From Lachnospiraceae bacterium (GTDB lineage Bacteria; Bacillota; Clostridia; Lachnospirales; Lachnospiraceae): a stretch of 51,603 nucleotides of DNA. The notes under the pieces are model-generated. The model searched no databases, was not told the origin of the DNA, and saw only the letters and a list, made by a program, of their open reading frames with translations. Shown in pieces: positions 34,327 to 42,517 of this stretch (position 1 is the stretch's first letter; each line of letters begins with the position of its first letter). Both the position numbers and the translations under genes were made by a program. The stretch is from contig JAUNWX010000011.1 in NCBI GenBank assembly GCA_030540075.1, positions 1 to 51,603 of the forward strand, in the 5' to 3' direction.

Positions 34327-35766
34327 ATGGCCGTTAAACAGCAAGTAAAATCTACAGCTAAATACAGAAGACCATTTCAATTCAATGTAGGGATGATAAT
34401 CTTCGCGATTATCTTTCTCTACATTGTTTTTAGTGTATACTCCTATGTCTCCCGTGACCAGATCCGATATTATGAGGTCCAGAAGGGGAGCATTGTCCGT
34501 GACCAGCAGTATACAGGTATCGCCATCCGGCAGGAGCAGGCCGTGAATGCCACGAGCTCCGGCTATGTGCACTACTATATCCAGGATGGCCGAAGAGTGG
34601 CCGTCGGTAGTGATGTCTATACCATCGATGAGACCGGTGCACTCCAGTCTTATCTGAAGGAGCATCCGGAGCTTACGACGGAGATGACGAGTGAGCAGAT
34701 CTCGGATATCCGCTATCGTCTGTCACAGTTTTCACAGTCCTTCAAAAACAGTAATTTCTCTGCACTGTATAACACGAAATACTCGCTCGACGCGTCTGCG
34801 CTCGAGTATTCCAGTGTGTCGAGTGCGCAGGACCTCGATGATGTGCTCCAGAAGCTCGGCATCAACTATGTGCGGGTGAGCGCCGATCAGGCCGGGGTGG
34901 TTTCCTACGCCATCGACGGTGATGAGGGGCTGACGGCCGATGCCGTGACCGCGGATCTCTTCACGATGAGCGGCTATAAGCGGAACATCACGAAACCGGG
35001 TGCACTGATGGAGAGCGGACAGCCGGTCTATAAGCTGATCACGAGCGAGAAGTGGAGTCTCGTTTTCCAGCTCGATGATGAGGCGAAGGCGAAGTACCAG
35101 GATGTGAAGAAGGTGAAGGTTCACTTTACGGAATCGGATCTGACGGTGAGTGCGGCGCTTCAGGTCTTCACGGGGAAGGATGGGAACAGCTACGGTCAGC
35201 TCGATTTCACCGAGCTGATGGAGCAGTTCTGTGACGAGCGTTTCATCCAGTTTGACATCGTGACGAATGATCAGAAGGGACTCAAGATTCCGGTGACTGC
35301 GGTCACGGAGAAGGACTTCTACATCGTACCGAAGGCGTTTAAGACCACGGGACCGGATGGCAGCACGGGCTTCTATCGTGAGACCGTGGCACAGGACGGT
35401 TCCGGTGCGTCCGTCGAGTTCGTGCCGACGGACATCTACCGTATCGATGACCAGTACTGCTACCTCAGCATCCCGGATGACAGTGCTACGAGTTCGATCC
35501 GAACGAATAACATCCTCGTGCGACCAGAAGCGGCGACGAGCGGGCAGCTCGATTCGACGCAGACCTATCCGGTGGGACCGGTGAAGTCCCTGCAGGGTGT
35601 CTACAACATCAACCGTGGCTACTGCATCTTCCGACAGATCGTGCCGATCGAGCAGAACACGGATTACATCATCGTCGCAGAGAATACAGATTACGGCATC
35701 TCGGTCTATGATCATATCGTGCTGAATGCGTCACTCGTGAAGGACGGACAGCTGGTTTACCAGTGA
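34327..35766 (+). CDS. HlyD-like membrane-anchored protein next to sepF
   Basis: 479-aa protein with a single N-terminal TM helix (VGMIIFAIIFLYIVFSVYSYV, about 21-41) and a large outside domain. Short biotinyl-lipoyl/barrel-sandwich-like stretches flank the middle (YYEVQKGSIVRDQQYTGIAIRQE; then GALMESGQPVYKLIT), the pattern called HlyD family in such genomes. No ABC exporter or outer-membrane partner accompanies it, and a Gram-positive cell has no use for a classic adaptor. Position between the P-loop gene (13-nt gap) and sepF suggests a cell-division or wall role. No clear RBS is seen at ATG 34327. Confidence 0.8.
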   Translation: MAVKQQVKSTAKYRRPFQFNVGMIIFAIIFLYIVFSVYSYVSRDQIRYYEVQKGSIVRDQQYTGIAIRQEQAVNATSSGYVHYYIQDGRRVAVGSDVYTIDETGALQSYLKEHPELTTEMTSEQISDIRYRLSQFSQSFKNSNFSALYNTKYSLDASALEYSSVSSAQDLDDVLQKLGINYVRVSADQAGVVSYAIDGDEGLTADAVTADLFTMSGYKRNITKPGALMESGQPVYKLITSEKWSLVFQLDDEAKAKYQDVKKVKVHFTESDLTVSAALQVFTGKDGNSYGQLDFTELMEQFCDERFIQFDIVTNDQKGLKIPVTAVTEKDFYIVPKAFKTTGPDGSTGFYRETVAQDGSGASVEFVPTDIYRIDDQYCYLSIPDDSATSSIRTNNILVRPEAATSGQLDSTQTYPVGPVKSLQGVYNINRGYCIFRQIVPIEQNTDYIIVAENTDYGISVYDHIVLNASLVKDGQLVYQ

Positions 35767-35797
35767 TTTTTCATATATGTTACGCAGGGAGCATCCT

Positions 35798-35819
35798 TGT
35801 CGTCTGTATACAGACGACA
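35798..35819. promoter_or_regulatory. Perfect 22-bp palindrome upstream of sepF
   Basis: Half-site TGTCGTCTGTA followed at once by its inverted copy, with no spacer and no T-run. It lies 30 bp after the HlyD-like gene and about 95 bp before the first sepF promoter. The form suits a dimeric regulator, but a weak terminator stem is also possible. The rest of the 273-bp gap holds the promoters and an ATTCGGAT/ATCCGAAT inverted pair. Confidence 0.5.
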
Positions 35820-35891
35820 TCCAGTGAATGGATTCGGATTCCCGGAAGATTGTTTCTTCTGAAAAACATCGGTCGAGCATCCGAATAGACC

Positions 35892-35991
35892 TTTACAAAA
35901 AGTGAAAATGATGTAAAATTTCACTATTCTGTGTTTTCATGTCAAAACACGGAGCTGTATTTATTGACAAGCAAAGATAATTGTATAAAAT
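35892..35991 (+). promoter_or_regulatory. Two tandem promoters of sepF
   Basis: TTTACA (35892-35897), 16 bp, TAAAAT (35914-35919), and TTGACA (35964-35969), 16 bp, TAAAAT (35986-35991). The second gives a leader of about 45 nt before ATG 36040. Confidence 0.65.
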
Positions 35992-36039
35992 AGACCTTAT
36001 GAATAGTAGGGAAACTGCGTGTACACGGGGGTTAAGTAA

Positions 36040-36570
36040 ATGAGCTTTATCAGTAATATCATGAAATCCATGCGCGTCGATCAGGATGATGATTACGATC
36101 TCGACGATGATTATAACTATGACGACGATTATGAGGAGGAGCCACAGCGTGGTGGCAATATCTTCTCGAGATCGAAGTCGCAGGATATGGACGACGACGG
36201 GGCAGAGGACCGTCCGTTAAAGCCGACACTTTTCTCCAGAAAGTCACAGGCGCAGCCGCAGCCGGCACATAGAGGTATGGAGGTCACCATGATCAAGCCG
36301 ACCTCGATGGACGATTCCCGAGAGATCTGTGATTATCTGCTGCAGGGCAAGGCGGTCGTGCTCAATATGGAGGGGCTTCATATGGAGATCGCGCAGCGCA
36401 TCATTGACTTCACATCCGGTGCAGCGTATTCTCTGGAGGGCAATCTTCAGAAGATCTCGAACTACATCTTCATCGCGACACCGCCAAATGTGGAGCTGTC
36501 CGGTGATTTCCAGAACATTCTGGCAGCGACCTCAGATGTGAACATCGGTGGGCTGAATCTTCGGGTTTAA
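36040..36570 (+). CDS. sepF: Cell division protein SepF
   Basis: Membrane-bound FtsZ partner that organises Z-ring filaments, 176 aa. The N-terminal amphipathic anchor MSFISNIMKSMRV is followed by a strongly acidic linker (Asp/Tyr repeats, about 14-36) and the C-terminal SepF core (VVLNMEGLHMEIAQRIIDFTSGAAYSLEG...). In related genomes yggS/ylmE usually precedes it; here that gene is absent and the upstream neighbour is the HlyD-like protein. It has its own promoters and a TTCG-loop terminator-like hairpin after the stop. Confidence 0.95.
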   Translation: MSFISNIMKSMRVDQDDDYDLDDDYNYDDDYEEEPQRGGNIFSRSKSQDMDDDGAEDRPLKPTLFSRKSQAQPQPAHRGMEVTMIKPTSMDDSREICDYLLQGKAVVLNMEGLHMEIAQRIIDFTSGAAYSLEGNLQKISNYIFIATPPNVELSGDFQNILAATSDVNIGGLNLRV

Positions 36571-36585
36571 TCAAAATGATACAGG

Positions 36586-36614
36586 GCGGAGGGGCTTCGG
36601 CTCCTCCGCTCTTT
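36586..36614 (+). terminator. TTCG-tetraloop hairpin after sepF
   Basis: GCGGAGGGGC pairs with GCTCCTCCGC around TTCG (36586-36609), followed only by CTTT. A short T-run, so termination may be partial. Confidence 0.65.
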
Positions 36615-36624
36615 ACGTTATGTG

Positions 36625-36671
36625 GCAGGTGCCCCGTATGGCTTCTGCTGCCGGCCCTCCGGGGCACCTGC
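36625..36671 (+). repeat. Remnant (I) of the hairpin repeat family
   Basis: Arms GCAGGTGCCCC (36625-36635) and GGGGCACCTGC (36661-36671) pair perfectly. Between them are GTATGGC and the 3' arm CTGCCGGCCCTCC, so the left arm was deleted up to the conserved GTATGG. It follows the sepF terminator. Confidence 0.75.
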
Positions 36672-36767
36672 GTGAACTGTACGCTATAGCGGAAAGAATA
36701 TTTCGGAACTGTATTTTATAAAGTCTGTATGGTAAAATGAAATGAGTTTTTGCAGGGGGACGGTTAG

Positions 36768-37850
36768 ATGTCGAGAAAATTAGATGTGATGTATCAGGGG
36801 GCTTTTTCCTACTCGATTTATATCGAGGAGAGTTTCGCGGGGCTGGCAGCGGCTATAGAGACGCTGGGGCTTCGGGAGCGGCGTGCGCTGATCGTGACGG
36901 ATGAGCATGTGGCACCGCTGTATCTCGAGGAGGTGCGCGCGGCGCTTCGTCCGTGCTTCCGTGAGCTTCATGAGCTGGTGCTGGTGCCGGGGGAGGAGCA
37001 TAAGAATACGGATTCCATCGCGGAGATCTATGCGGCGGCGGTGGAGGCGAGCTTCGACCGGAACGATGTCTTCGTCGCACTCGGTGGTGGTGTCGTCGGC
37101 GATATGACGGGTTTTGCGGCAGCGACCTATATGCGTGGAATCCGTTTCATTCAGATTCCGACGACGCTGCTTTCGCAGGTCGACAGCTCGATCGGTGGAA
37201 AGACGGGGGTCGATTTCCGTGCCTATAAGAACATGGTCGGTGCCTTCCATATGCCGTCGCTTGTCTACAGTAATGTGGCGACGCTCCGGAGTCTCGATGC
37301 GAACCAGTATGCCTCCGGTATGGGAGAGGTCATCAAGCACGCGCTCATCAAGAGCCGTGATTATTTCAATTATCTGAATGCACATCAGGCGGAGCTCGAG
37401 GCGCGGGATATGGCCGTGCTGATGGAGACCGTCTACCAGAGTAATCTCATCAAGCGTGCGGTGGTCGAGGTCGATCCGACCGAGAAGGGGGAGCGTCAGT
37501 TGCTGAACTTCGGTCATACCCTGGGGCATGCGATCGAGAAGTGCTCGAACTTCAGCTACAGCCACGGCCAGTGTGTGGCGTTCGGCTGTCTCGCGGCGAT
37601 GCAGATTTCCGGGACGATGACGACGGCAGAGGTCGACAGCATTGAGCGACTGATGTCGGCGGTCGGTCTCGAGACCCGCTGCCGGGCGATGGACCAGGAG
37701 GAGATCCTCCAGGCGACGCGGAAGGACAAGAAGATGGACCATGGTCATGTGCGCTTCATTCTGCTCCGGCAGCTCGGCGAGGCGTATATCGATCATGCGG
37801 TGTCGGATGCGCAGATGCTCGAGGGGCTTCGGGCGATTATGAAGGAGTAA
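36768..37850 (+). CDS. aroB: 3-dehydroquinate synthase
   Basis: Second step of the shikimate pathway, NAD- and zinc-dependent conversion of DAHP to 3-dehydroquinate. The protein is 360 aa, full length. It shows FVALGGGVVGDMTGFAAATYMRGI (nucleotide site), QIPTTLLSQVDSSIGGKTGV and LNFGHTLGHAIE with the metal-binding histidines. GGGGGA lies upstream of ATG 36768. Only 1 nt separates its stop from the lspA ATG, so the two are co-translated. No other aromatic synthesis genes are near. Confidence 0.97.
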   Translation: MSRKLDVMYQGAFSYSIYIEESFAGLAAAIETLGLRERRALIVTDEHVAPLYLEEVRAALRPCFRELHELVLVPGEEHKNTDSIAEIYAAAVEASFDRNDVFVALGGGVVGDMTGFAAATYMRGIRFIQIPTTLLSQVDSSIGGKTGVDFRAYKNMVGAFHMPSLVYSNVATLRSLDANQYASGMGEVIKHALIKSRDYFNYLNAHQAELEARDMAVLMETVYQSNLIKRAVVEVDPTEKGERQLLNFGHTLGHAIEKCSNFSYSHGQCVAFGCLAAMQISGTMTTAEVDSIERLMSAVGLETRCRAMDQEEILQATRKDKKMDHGHVRFILLRQLGEAYIDHAVSDAQMLEGLRAIMKE

Positions 37851-37851
37851 G

Positions 37852-38355
37852 ATGAAAGAGAATTCGAAACGTTGGGGTATTTTTCTGCTGCTGGCGCTGG
37901 TGCTGGTTGGGCTTGACCAGTTCACGAAGCAGCTTGCGGTGGAGCATCTGATGGGGGCGGAGCGTGTGCCGATCATCCGGAATGTGCTTTACCTGCTGTA
38001 TATCGAGAACCGCGGTGCGGCGTTCGGCAGCCTGCAGGGCGCGCAGGTTTTCTTCTATATCATCACGGTCGTGGTGCTGTGCGGCATCGTCTATGTCGTG
38101 CATCGCATCCCGCAGGGCGACCGGCATTTTCTGCCGCTGCTTCTCGTGTGCGAGCTGATCTTTTCAGGCGCGATCGGTAATTTCATCGACCGTGTCCGCC
38201 AGCAGTATGTCGTCGATTTCATCTATTTCAGCCCGATCGATTTTCCGGTGTTCAATGTTGCCGATATCTACGTGACAGTGGGCTGCGCCCTGATGGTCGT
38301 GCTCTTCCTGTTCTACTATAAGGATGAGGAGCTCGGCTTCCTGCATCGGCCCTGA
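37852..38355 (+). CDS. lspA: Lipoprotein signal peptidase
   Basis: Cleaves the signal peptide of prolipoproteins before the lipidated cysteine. The protein is 167 aa with four TM segments. The aspartic protease pair is D113 (GNFIDRV) and D138 (FNVADIY), and VVDFIYF and NRGAAFG are conserved. Its likely clients here include the binding lipoprotein at 9.9 kb and the carboxypeptidase at 32.7 kb. AAGGAG at the end of aroB serves as the RBS. The stop codon lies inside the first of three hairpins. Confidence 0.96.
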   Translation: MKENSKRWGIFLLLALVLVGLDQFTKQLAVEHLMGAERVPIIRNVLYLLYIENRGAAFGSLQGAQVFFYIITVVVLCGIVYVVHRIPQGDRHFLPLLLVCELIFSGAIGNFIDRVRQQYVVDFIYFSPIDFPVFNVADIYVTVGCALMVVLFLFYYKDEELGFLHRP

Positions 38356-38443
38356 CCTTGAGCTTGTAAGGCTCAAGGTCAGCCCTTCGGGCACAGAACA
38401 AGTTCTGTGGGATATCGTTCCGGAGTTTGCTGATGCAAACTCC
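38352..38443 (+). other. Three consecutive perfect hairpins between lspA and the pseudouridine synthase gene
   Basis: CTGACCTTGAGC/GCTCAAGGTCAG (38352-38363/38371-38382, containing the lspA stop), CACAGAAC/GTTCTGTG (38392-38399/38402-38409) and GGAGTTTGC/GCAAACTCC (38422-38430/38435-38443). No T-run follows any of them. The third, with its tail TACACTC, recurs as GTTTGC/GCAAACTCCTACGCTC in the obgE leader (43398-43422). Confidence 0.75.
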
Positions 38444-38470
38444 TACACTCAATGAGGAGCGCTGAGAACC

Positions 38471-39463
38471 ATGAGTAAGGAAAGAGAAACGGAGCTCGAG
38501 CTGGAGCTGGATGAGGACGTAGAGGCAGAAGCAGGGACGGTCGAGATCCGTGTGCCGGCGGAGCTGTCTCCGGTTCGGATCGATCAGTACCTCGCGACGC
38601 TGAAGGAGCCGGAGATTTCGCGGAGCTATGCGGCGAAGCTGCTGAAGGAGGAGCGTATCCTTCTCAACGGGAAGCCGGCGAAGGCGAGTACGAAGCTGAA
38701 GGCCGGCGATGTGCTGTCGCTGGATCTGCCGGCACCGGTGGCGCTCGACGTGGAGCCGGAGGACATCCCGCTCGATATCGTCTACGAGGATCAGGATGTG
38801 CTGATCGTGAATAAGCCGAAGGGGATGGTCGTGCATCCGGCGGCGGGGCATGCGCAGGGCACCCTCGTGAATGCGGTGATGTATCATTGTGGTTCGGAGC
38901 TCAGCTCCATCAACGGGGTGATGCGTCCGGGCATCGTGCACCGCATCGATATGAACACGACGGGGCTGCTTGTGGTCTGCAAGAACGACCAGGCGCATAA
39001 ATTTCTCGCGGCGCAGCTGAAGGTCCATTCCATCACCCGCCGCTACGTGGCAATCGTGATCGGAAACCTCCGGGAGGACGACGGCACCGTGGATGCGCCG
39101 CTCGGCCGCTCGAAGAAGGACCGGAAGAAGCAGGCCATCGATGAGCTGAACGGTCGTCCGGCGGTGACGCACTACCATGTGCTCGAGCGTTTCGGTGGGG
39201 CGTATACCCTCGTGCAGTGCACGCTCGAGACGGGGCGCACGCATCAGATCCGTGTGCACATGGCCTCCCTCGGCCATCCGTTGCTCGGCGACGAGGTCTA
39301 TGGGCCGAAGAAGTGCCCGTTTGACCTCCAGGGGCAATGTCTCCATGCGCAGGTGTTGGGCTTCATTCATCCGCGAACCGGGGAGTACGTCGAGTTCAGC
39401 TCGCCGTATCCGCCGTATTTCGAAGAGCTTCTGACGAAACTTCGAAATAAATATAACAGTTAA
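38471..39463 (+). CDS. RluA/RluD-family 23S rRNA pseudouridine synthase
   Basis: 330-aa rRNA pseudouridine synthase. A Glu/Asp-rich N-terminal leader of about 25 residues precedes an S4 RNA-binding domain (VRIDQYLATLKEPEISRSYAAKLLKEERILLNG). The catalytic loop is HRIDMNTTGLLVV with Asp160; the usual form is HRLDxxTSG, so the change is conservative. GRTHQIRVHMASLGHPLLGDEVYG is a further signature. It follows lspA as in B. subtilis (lspA-ylyB). GAGGAG is about 12 nt from the ATG. Confidence 0.93.
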   Translation: MSKERETELELELDEDVEAEAGTVEIRVPAELSPVRIDQYLATLKEPEISRSYAAKLLKEERILLNGKPAKASTKLKAGDVLSLDLPAPVALDVEPEDIPLDIVYEDQDVLIVNKPKGMVVHPAAGHAQGTLVNAVMYHCGSELSSINGVMRPGIVHRIDMNTTGLLVVCKNDQAHKFLAAQLKVHSITRRYVAIVIGNLREDDGTVDAPLGRSKKDRKKQAIDELNGRPAVTHYHVLERFGGAYTLVQCTLETGRTHQIRVHMASLGHPLLGDEVYGPKKCPFDLQGQCLHAQVLGFIHPRTGEYVEFSSPYPPYFEELLTKLRNKYNS

Positions 39464-39469
39464 TGTAGA

Positions 39470-39527
39470 GGGACCCGGAGGGGCGGCAACGGAGGCACAG
39501 TACTCCATTGCCGCCCCTCCGGGTCCC
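39470..39527 (+). repeat. Short copy (F) of the hairpin repeat family with a perfect 20-bp stem
   Basis: Arms 39470-39489 and 39508-39527 are fully complementary, closed by an 18-nt loop containing GGAGGCACAGTACTCC. The central domain is absent. Starts 6 nt after the preceding stop and ends in CATGGCTGAA. No T-run. Confidence 0.9.
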
Positions 39528-39573
39528 CATGGCTGAAATTCACGAAAAATTAAAATTTTCGGGCGCAGAGCTG

Positions 39574-39582
39574 TGCTAGAAT
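39574..39582 (+). promoter_or_regulatory. Extended -10 promoter of the NlpC/P60 gene
   Basis: TGC followed by TAGAAT (39577-39582) fits an extended -10; no good -35 box is seen. Transcription would start at about 39589-39590, at or beside the ATG at 39590. Confidence 0.5.
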
Positions 39583-39589
39583 GTAGCCT

Positions 39590-42154
39590 ATGAAAAAAAC
39601 TGATTTCCCTATCCATATGAATAAAAAACAGACGGTAGCCACAGCAGTTTTACTGGCTGCCGGTCTTGTTGTGTCCATCGCGGCGCAGCACTATGGCGCA
39701 GCACCGGTGGAGACGACGCCTGCAGAAACCGAGACGGTCGTCGAGGAAGAGACATTGGCCACCCTCAGCGAGCTGCCGAAGGCGAACGGCCTCAATTTCG
39801 GAGGCCTGCGATCTTCCCTCGCGAACCTCATGGACAGTGAGAGTGCGTCGCAGTTCCAGCCGGCGCCGGATAAGCTGAACCTCGCGTACTTCTACCGCGA
39901 CGGCGCGGATACCAGCGACACCATCCACAGCTACGCCGGTGAAGTCTACCAGAAGCTGATGACCGCCGACAACGAGTACCTCGCGAAGATCTACGATGAG
40001 GCGGGCGTGTCGCCGCTGAACCTTGCGAAGCGCCTCGGCGTGAGCTCGAGCCGCGTCATGGGTAAGTATAACCCGAACGCCGGCGGGCAGGATCCGAACA
40101 ACGCCGCGACCTGGTACATCCCGAACTTCAAAAATGTCAATGTCTCCTTCTATAACGCAGATGGCGAGCAGGTAAACGAGTACTCGAACGTCAAGGACAT
40201 CATGGCGATGGCGTCCGTTTACTGCTATGCACACGATTATCTCGACGTCGATACCTTCGAGAAGTACTGCGAGGAGCTCTACAGCAAGTCGCGGAAATAT
40301 ACGATCAGCATCGGAAATGTCTACTACGACAGCGGCTGTATCAACCGGACCGCGAAGGAAGAGGCGGACGACGCAAAGAAGGTTGAGGAGGCACTGGCTG
40401 CGCTGAAGCTGCAGCTGCAGGCCGCGACGAACCGGAGCGAGGGACTGCTCACGCAGAATGCACTGTCGGCGGGCAGTGCGGCGATCTCTGCGCAGAACCA
40501 GCAGGTGCTGAACCTGACGGGTGACAGCAGCACCATGACGACGGCGGAGATGAAGAACTATGAGACCCAGACGGATGCCGAGGGCAATGCCGGCGGCAAG
40601 GGGATCATCTTTCATTCGGACAGCGCCAGCAGCCAGGGCGCGGTGACGAGTGTGCCGGAGAGTGCGGCGGCTTCGACGGAAGCCGAGACGCAGGAAGCCG
40701 CCCAGACGGCGGCACCGGTGCAGACCGCCGCGCCGACCCAGGCGCAGACGCAGACGCAGGCGGCAGCACAGACGCAGGCCGCATCCAATAACAGTATGCT
40801 GGTGCTTGGCGCGATGCAGCCGGTGAAGAAGATGGCGCAGGCGGCGCAGGAAACGCTGGCGTCACTCGATGGGGTTCACTACGGAACACCGGGGAATTAT
40901 GGTTCTGCGAGGGAGTATGCGGAGGCACAGAAGAAGGCGCGTGCCGCGGCTTCCCTGACCAGCAGCATGCTGGTCTTCGGCGACAGTGATACCGCGGCGG
41001 CGAGTGCCGTACCGGAGACGGCGGCGGTTTCGACCGAGGCGAGTGAGACCCAGGCGGTCGTTTCTGCTGCGACGACGCCGACGAGTACCGAGGATACGAC
41101 CTACGAGACGGATGAAAACGGGCAGAAAAAGAAGCGCTATGCGGGCTACGAGGCCGGCAAGGGCATCGATGAGGTGAATAAGCAGGCGACAAGCGCAGCG
41201 GCCGCGAGCAGCAGTGCGGGTGGTGACGTTCAGGCGACGACAGCATTGGACGACAGCCAGCAGACCGTGATCGGTACCTTCACGGGCGAGCAGCTGAAGA
41301 ACATGGATGAAAACACGCTTCGTCAGCTCGTGCAGCAGAGCCTCGCAGCCGAGGAAACCAGGCAGAGCACGAATACTGAGACGGATGTCAAGAGCAAGAA
41401 CTACTGCCCGGGCCATGTGGACCTCTATGTGAAGGTGACGATCTACGGCTTCGAGGATGCGAAGGGCCTCCGTACGGTGGCGCTCTCTGCCGACGACCAG
41501 GATGAAAACGAGGCGACGAAGAGCCTCGATGCGGCGCTCGCGCGGAATGGCTGGAACGGCTGGACCGAGGAGCAGATGGGCTATGTGCAGAAGCTGATTT
41601 CGCAGGACTGGTTCAAGACCTATGGTCTCTCGATCTCGACCATCAATCCGAAGCAGCCGCTGACGGAGGAGGAGATCTCGAAGTACCTGTCCTCGCTTCC
41701 GGAGGATATTTCGGACGAGCGGAAGGCTGTCATTCAATTTGCGCTTTCGTCGGTCGGCAAGATCCCGTATTACTGGGGCGGCAAGGCGAGTGCGGCGAGC
41801 TATGAGAAGAACGGCTTCGGTCGTGTCGTAGAGGCAGACTACAAGGGCCGTGTGCTGCGGGGCCTCGACTGCTCCGGCTGGGTACAGTGGGTGTACTGGT
41901 CGGCGATCGGGAACCGACTGAACGGCGCGAGCAGTACGGCGACGCTCATCGGTGAGGGACAGAAGATCAAGCGGTCGGAGCTGCAGCCGGGCGATATCGT
42001 CGTCCGTGTCGGCGCGGATTCGCATGTCGTGATGTTCCTGCAGTGGGCCGGGAACGGAAACATGATCGTCATCCATGAGAACTCTGGTGCGAATAATGTG
42101 TCGGTGAGTGAGGTGACGGCAAACTATCCGTATTACCGGAAGTTAATTGATTAA
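39590..42154 (+). CDS. Secreted NlpC/P60-family cell-wall hydrolase
   Basis: Extracellular cysteine peptidase, probably cutting peptidoglycan stem peptides, 854 aa. The N-terminal segment MNKKQTVATAVLLAAGLVVSIAA is a signal peptide or anchor. A unique region follows (about 50-300), then Ala/Thr/Gln/Ser-rich low-complexity linkers (about 340-610), then the C-terminal NlpC/P60 domain with Cys761 (LDCSGWVQWVYW) and His812 (DSHVVMFL), with ENSG near the end. ATG 39590 has no RBS; ATG 39620 is an alternative, also without one. It stands alone between two repeat copies. Target bond and role in growth or division are inferred from the family. Confidence 0.88.
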   Translation: MKKTDFPIHMNKKQTVATAVLLAAGLVVSIAAQHYGAAPVETTPAETETVVEEETLATLSELPKANGLNFGGLRSSLANLMDSESASQFQPAPDKLNLAYFYRDGADTSDTIHSYAGEVYQKLMTADNEYLAKIYDEAGVSPLNLAKRLGVSSSRVMGKYNPNAGGQDPNNAATWYIPNFKNVNVSFYNADGEQVNEYSNVKDIMAMASVYCYAHDYLDVDTFEKYCEELYSKSRKYTISIGNVYYDSGCINRTAKEEADDAKKVEEALAALKLQLQAATNRSEGLLTQNALSAGSAAISAQNQQVLNLTGDSSTMTTAEMKNYETQTDAEGNAGGKGIIFHSDSASSQGAVTSVPESAAASTEAETQEAAQTAAPVQTAAPTQAQTQTQAAAQTQAASNNSMLVLGAMQPVKKMAQAAQETLASLDGVHYGTPGNYGSAREYAEAQKKARAAASLTSSMLVFGDSDTAAASAVPETAAVSTEASETQAVVSAATTPTSTEDTTYETDENGQKKKRYAGYEAGKGIDEVNKQATSAAAASSSAGGDVQATTALDDSQQTVIGTFTGEQLKNMDENTLRQLVQQSLAAEETRQSTNTETDVKSKNYCPGHVDLYVKVTIYGFEDAKGLRTVALSADDQDENEATKSLDAALARNGWNGWTEEQMGYVQKLISQDWFKTYGLSISTINPKQPLTEEEISKYLSSLPEDISDERKAVIQFALSSVGKIPYYWGGKASAASYEKNGFGRVVEADYKGRVLRGLDCSGWVQWVYWSAIGNRLNGASSTATLIGEGQKIKRSELQPGDIVVRVGADSHVVMFLQWAGNGNMIVIHENSGANNVSVSEVTANYPYYRKLID

Positions 42155-42380
42155 GGCCCGGAGGGCCGAACCCGGAAGCACAGTACTGCGAGATCGGAAA
42201 GCTCTAAGTCGGGCGCCCTAAGCGGCACTAGGCCCTCTGCAAACGACTGAGTTTCCTTTTATGGAAACTCAGTGTTGCAGAGGGTGCTAAGGAAAAATTA
42301 CTCCAAGTGCCGCTAAGGGTGCCCGGCTTGAGTTTTCACGATCTCTTCGTATGGCTTCCGGGTTCGGTCCTCCGGGACCT
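42155..42380 (+). repeat. Full copy (G) of the large hairpin repeat family, directly abutting a stop codon
   Basis: 226 bp whose first base follows the TAA of the NlpC/P60 gene. Outer arms pair as GGCCCGGAGGGCCGAACCCGG against CCGGGTTCGGTCCTCCGGGACC with few mismatches. Inside: GAGATCG/CGATCTC (copy C has GAGACCG/CGGTCTC), GTCGGGCGCCCT/AGGGTGCCCGGC, AGCGGCACT/AGTGCCGCT, CCCTCTGCAA/TTGCAGAGGG and CTGAGTTTCC/GGAAACTCAG. Conserved GCACAGTACT, GTGCTAAGGAAAAAT and CGTATGG are present. Confidence 0.92.
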
Positions 42381-42403
42381 GAAAATTAATTTTGCAAAAC
42401 TTA

Positions 42404-42432
42404 TTGACAAATCGAGGATAGAAGAGTAATTT
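42404..42432 (+). promoter_or_regulatory. Promoter of the rplU-rpmA operon
   Basis: TTGACA (42404-42409), 17 bp, TAATTT (42427-42432). A leader of about 80 nt precedes rplU. B. subtilis has an L21 autoregulatory leader at this place; here I see only a small GTGT/ACAC hairpin and cannot confirm one. Confidence 0.7.
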
Positions 42433-42517
42433 ATATGAGTATGCCGCGTGACGAGGTAAAAGTGTGTGAAAACACCACCGAAGCCAGCGAGTAATGATAA
42501 AAAGGAGGACCCTCGTA

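Noticed and set aside
42437-42517. L21 autoregulatory leader
   Set aside because: The position is right, but only a short GTGT/ACAC stem is visible, not enough to support the known leader structure.
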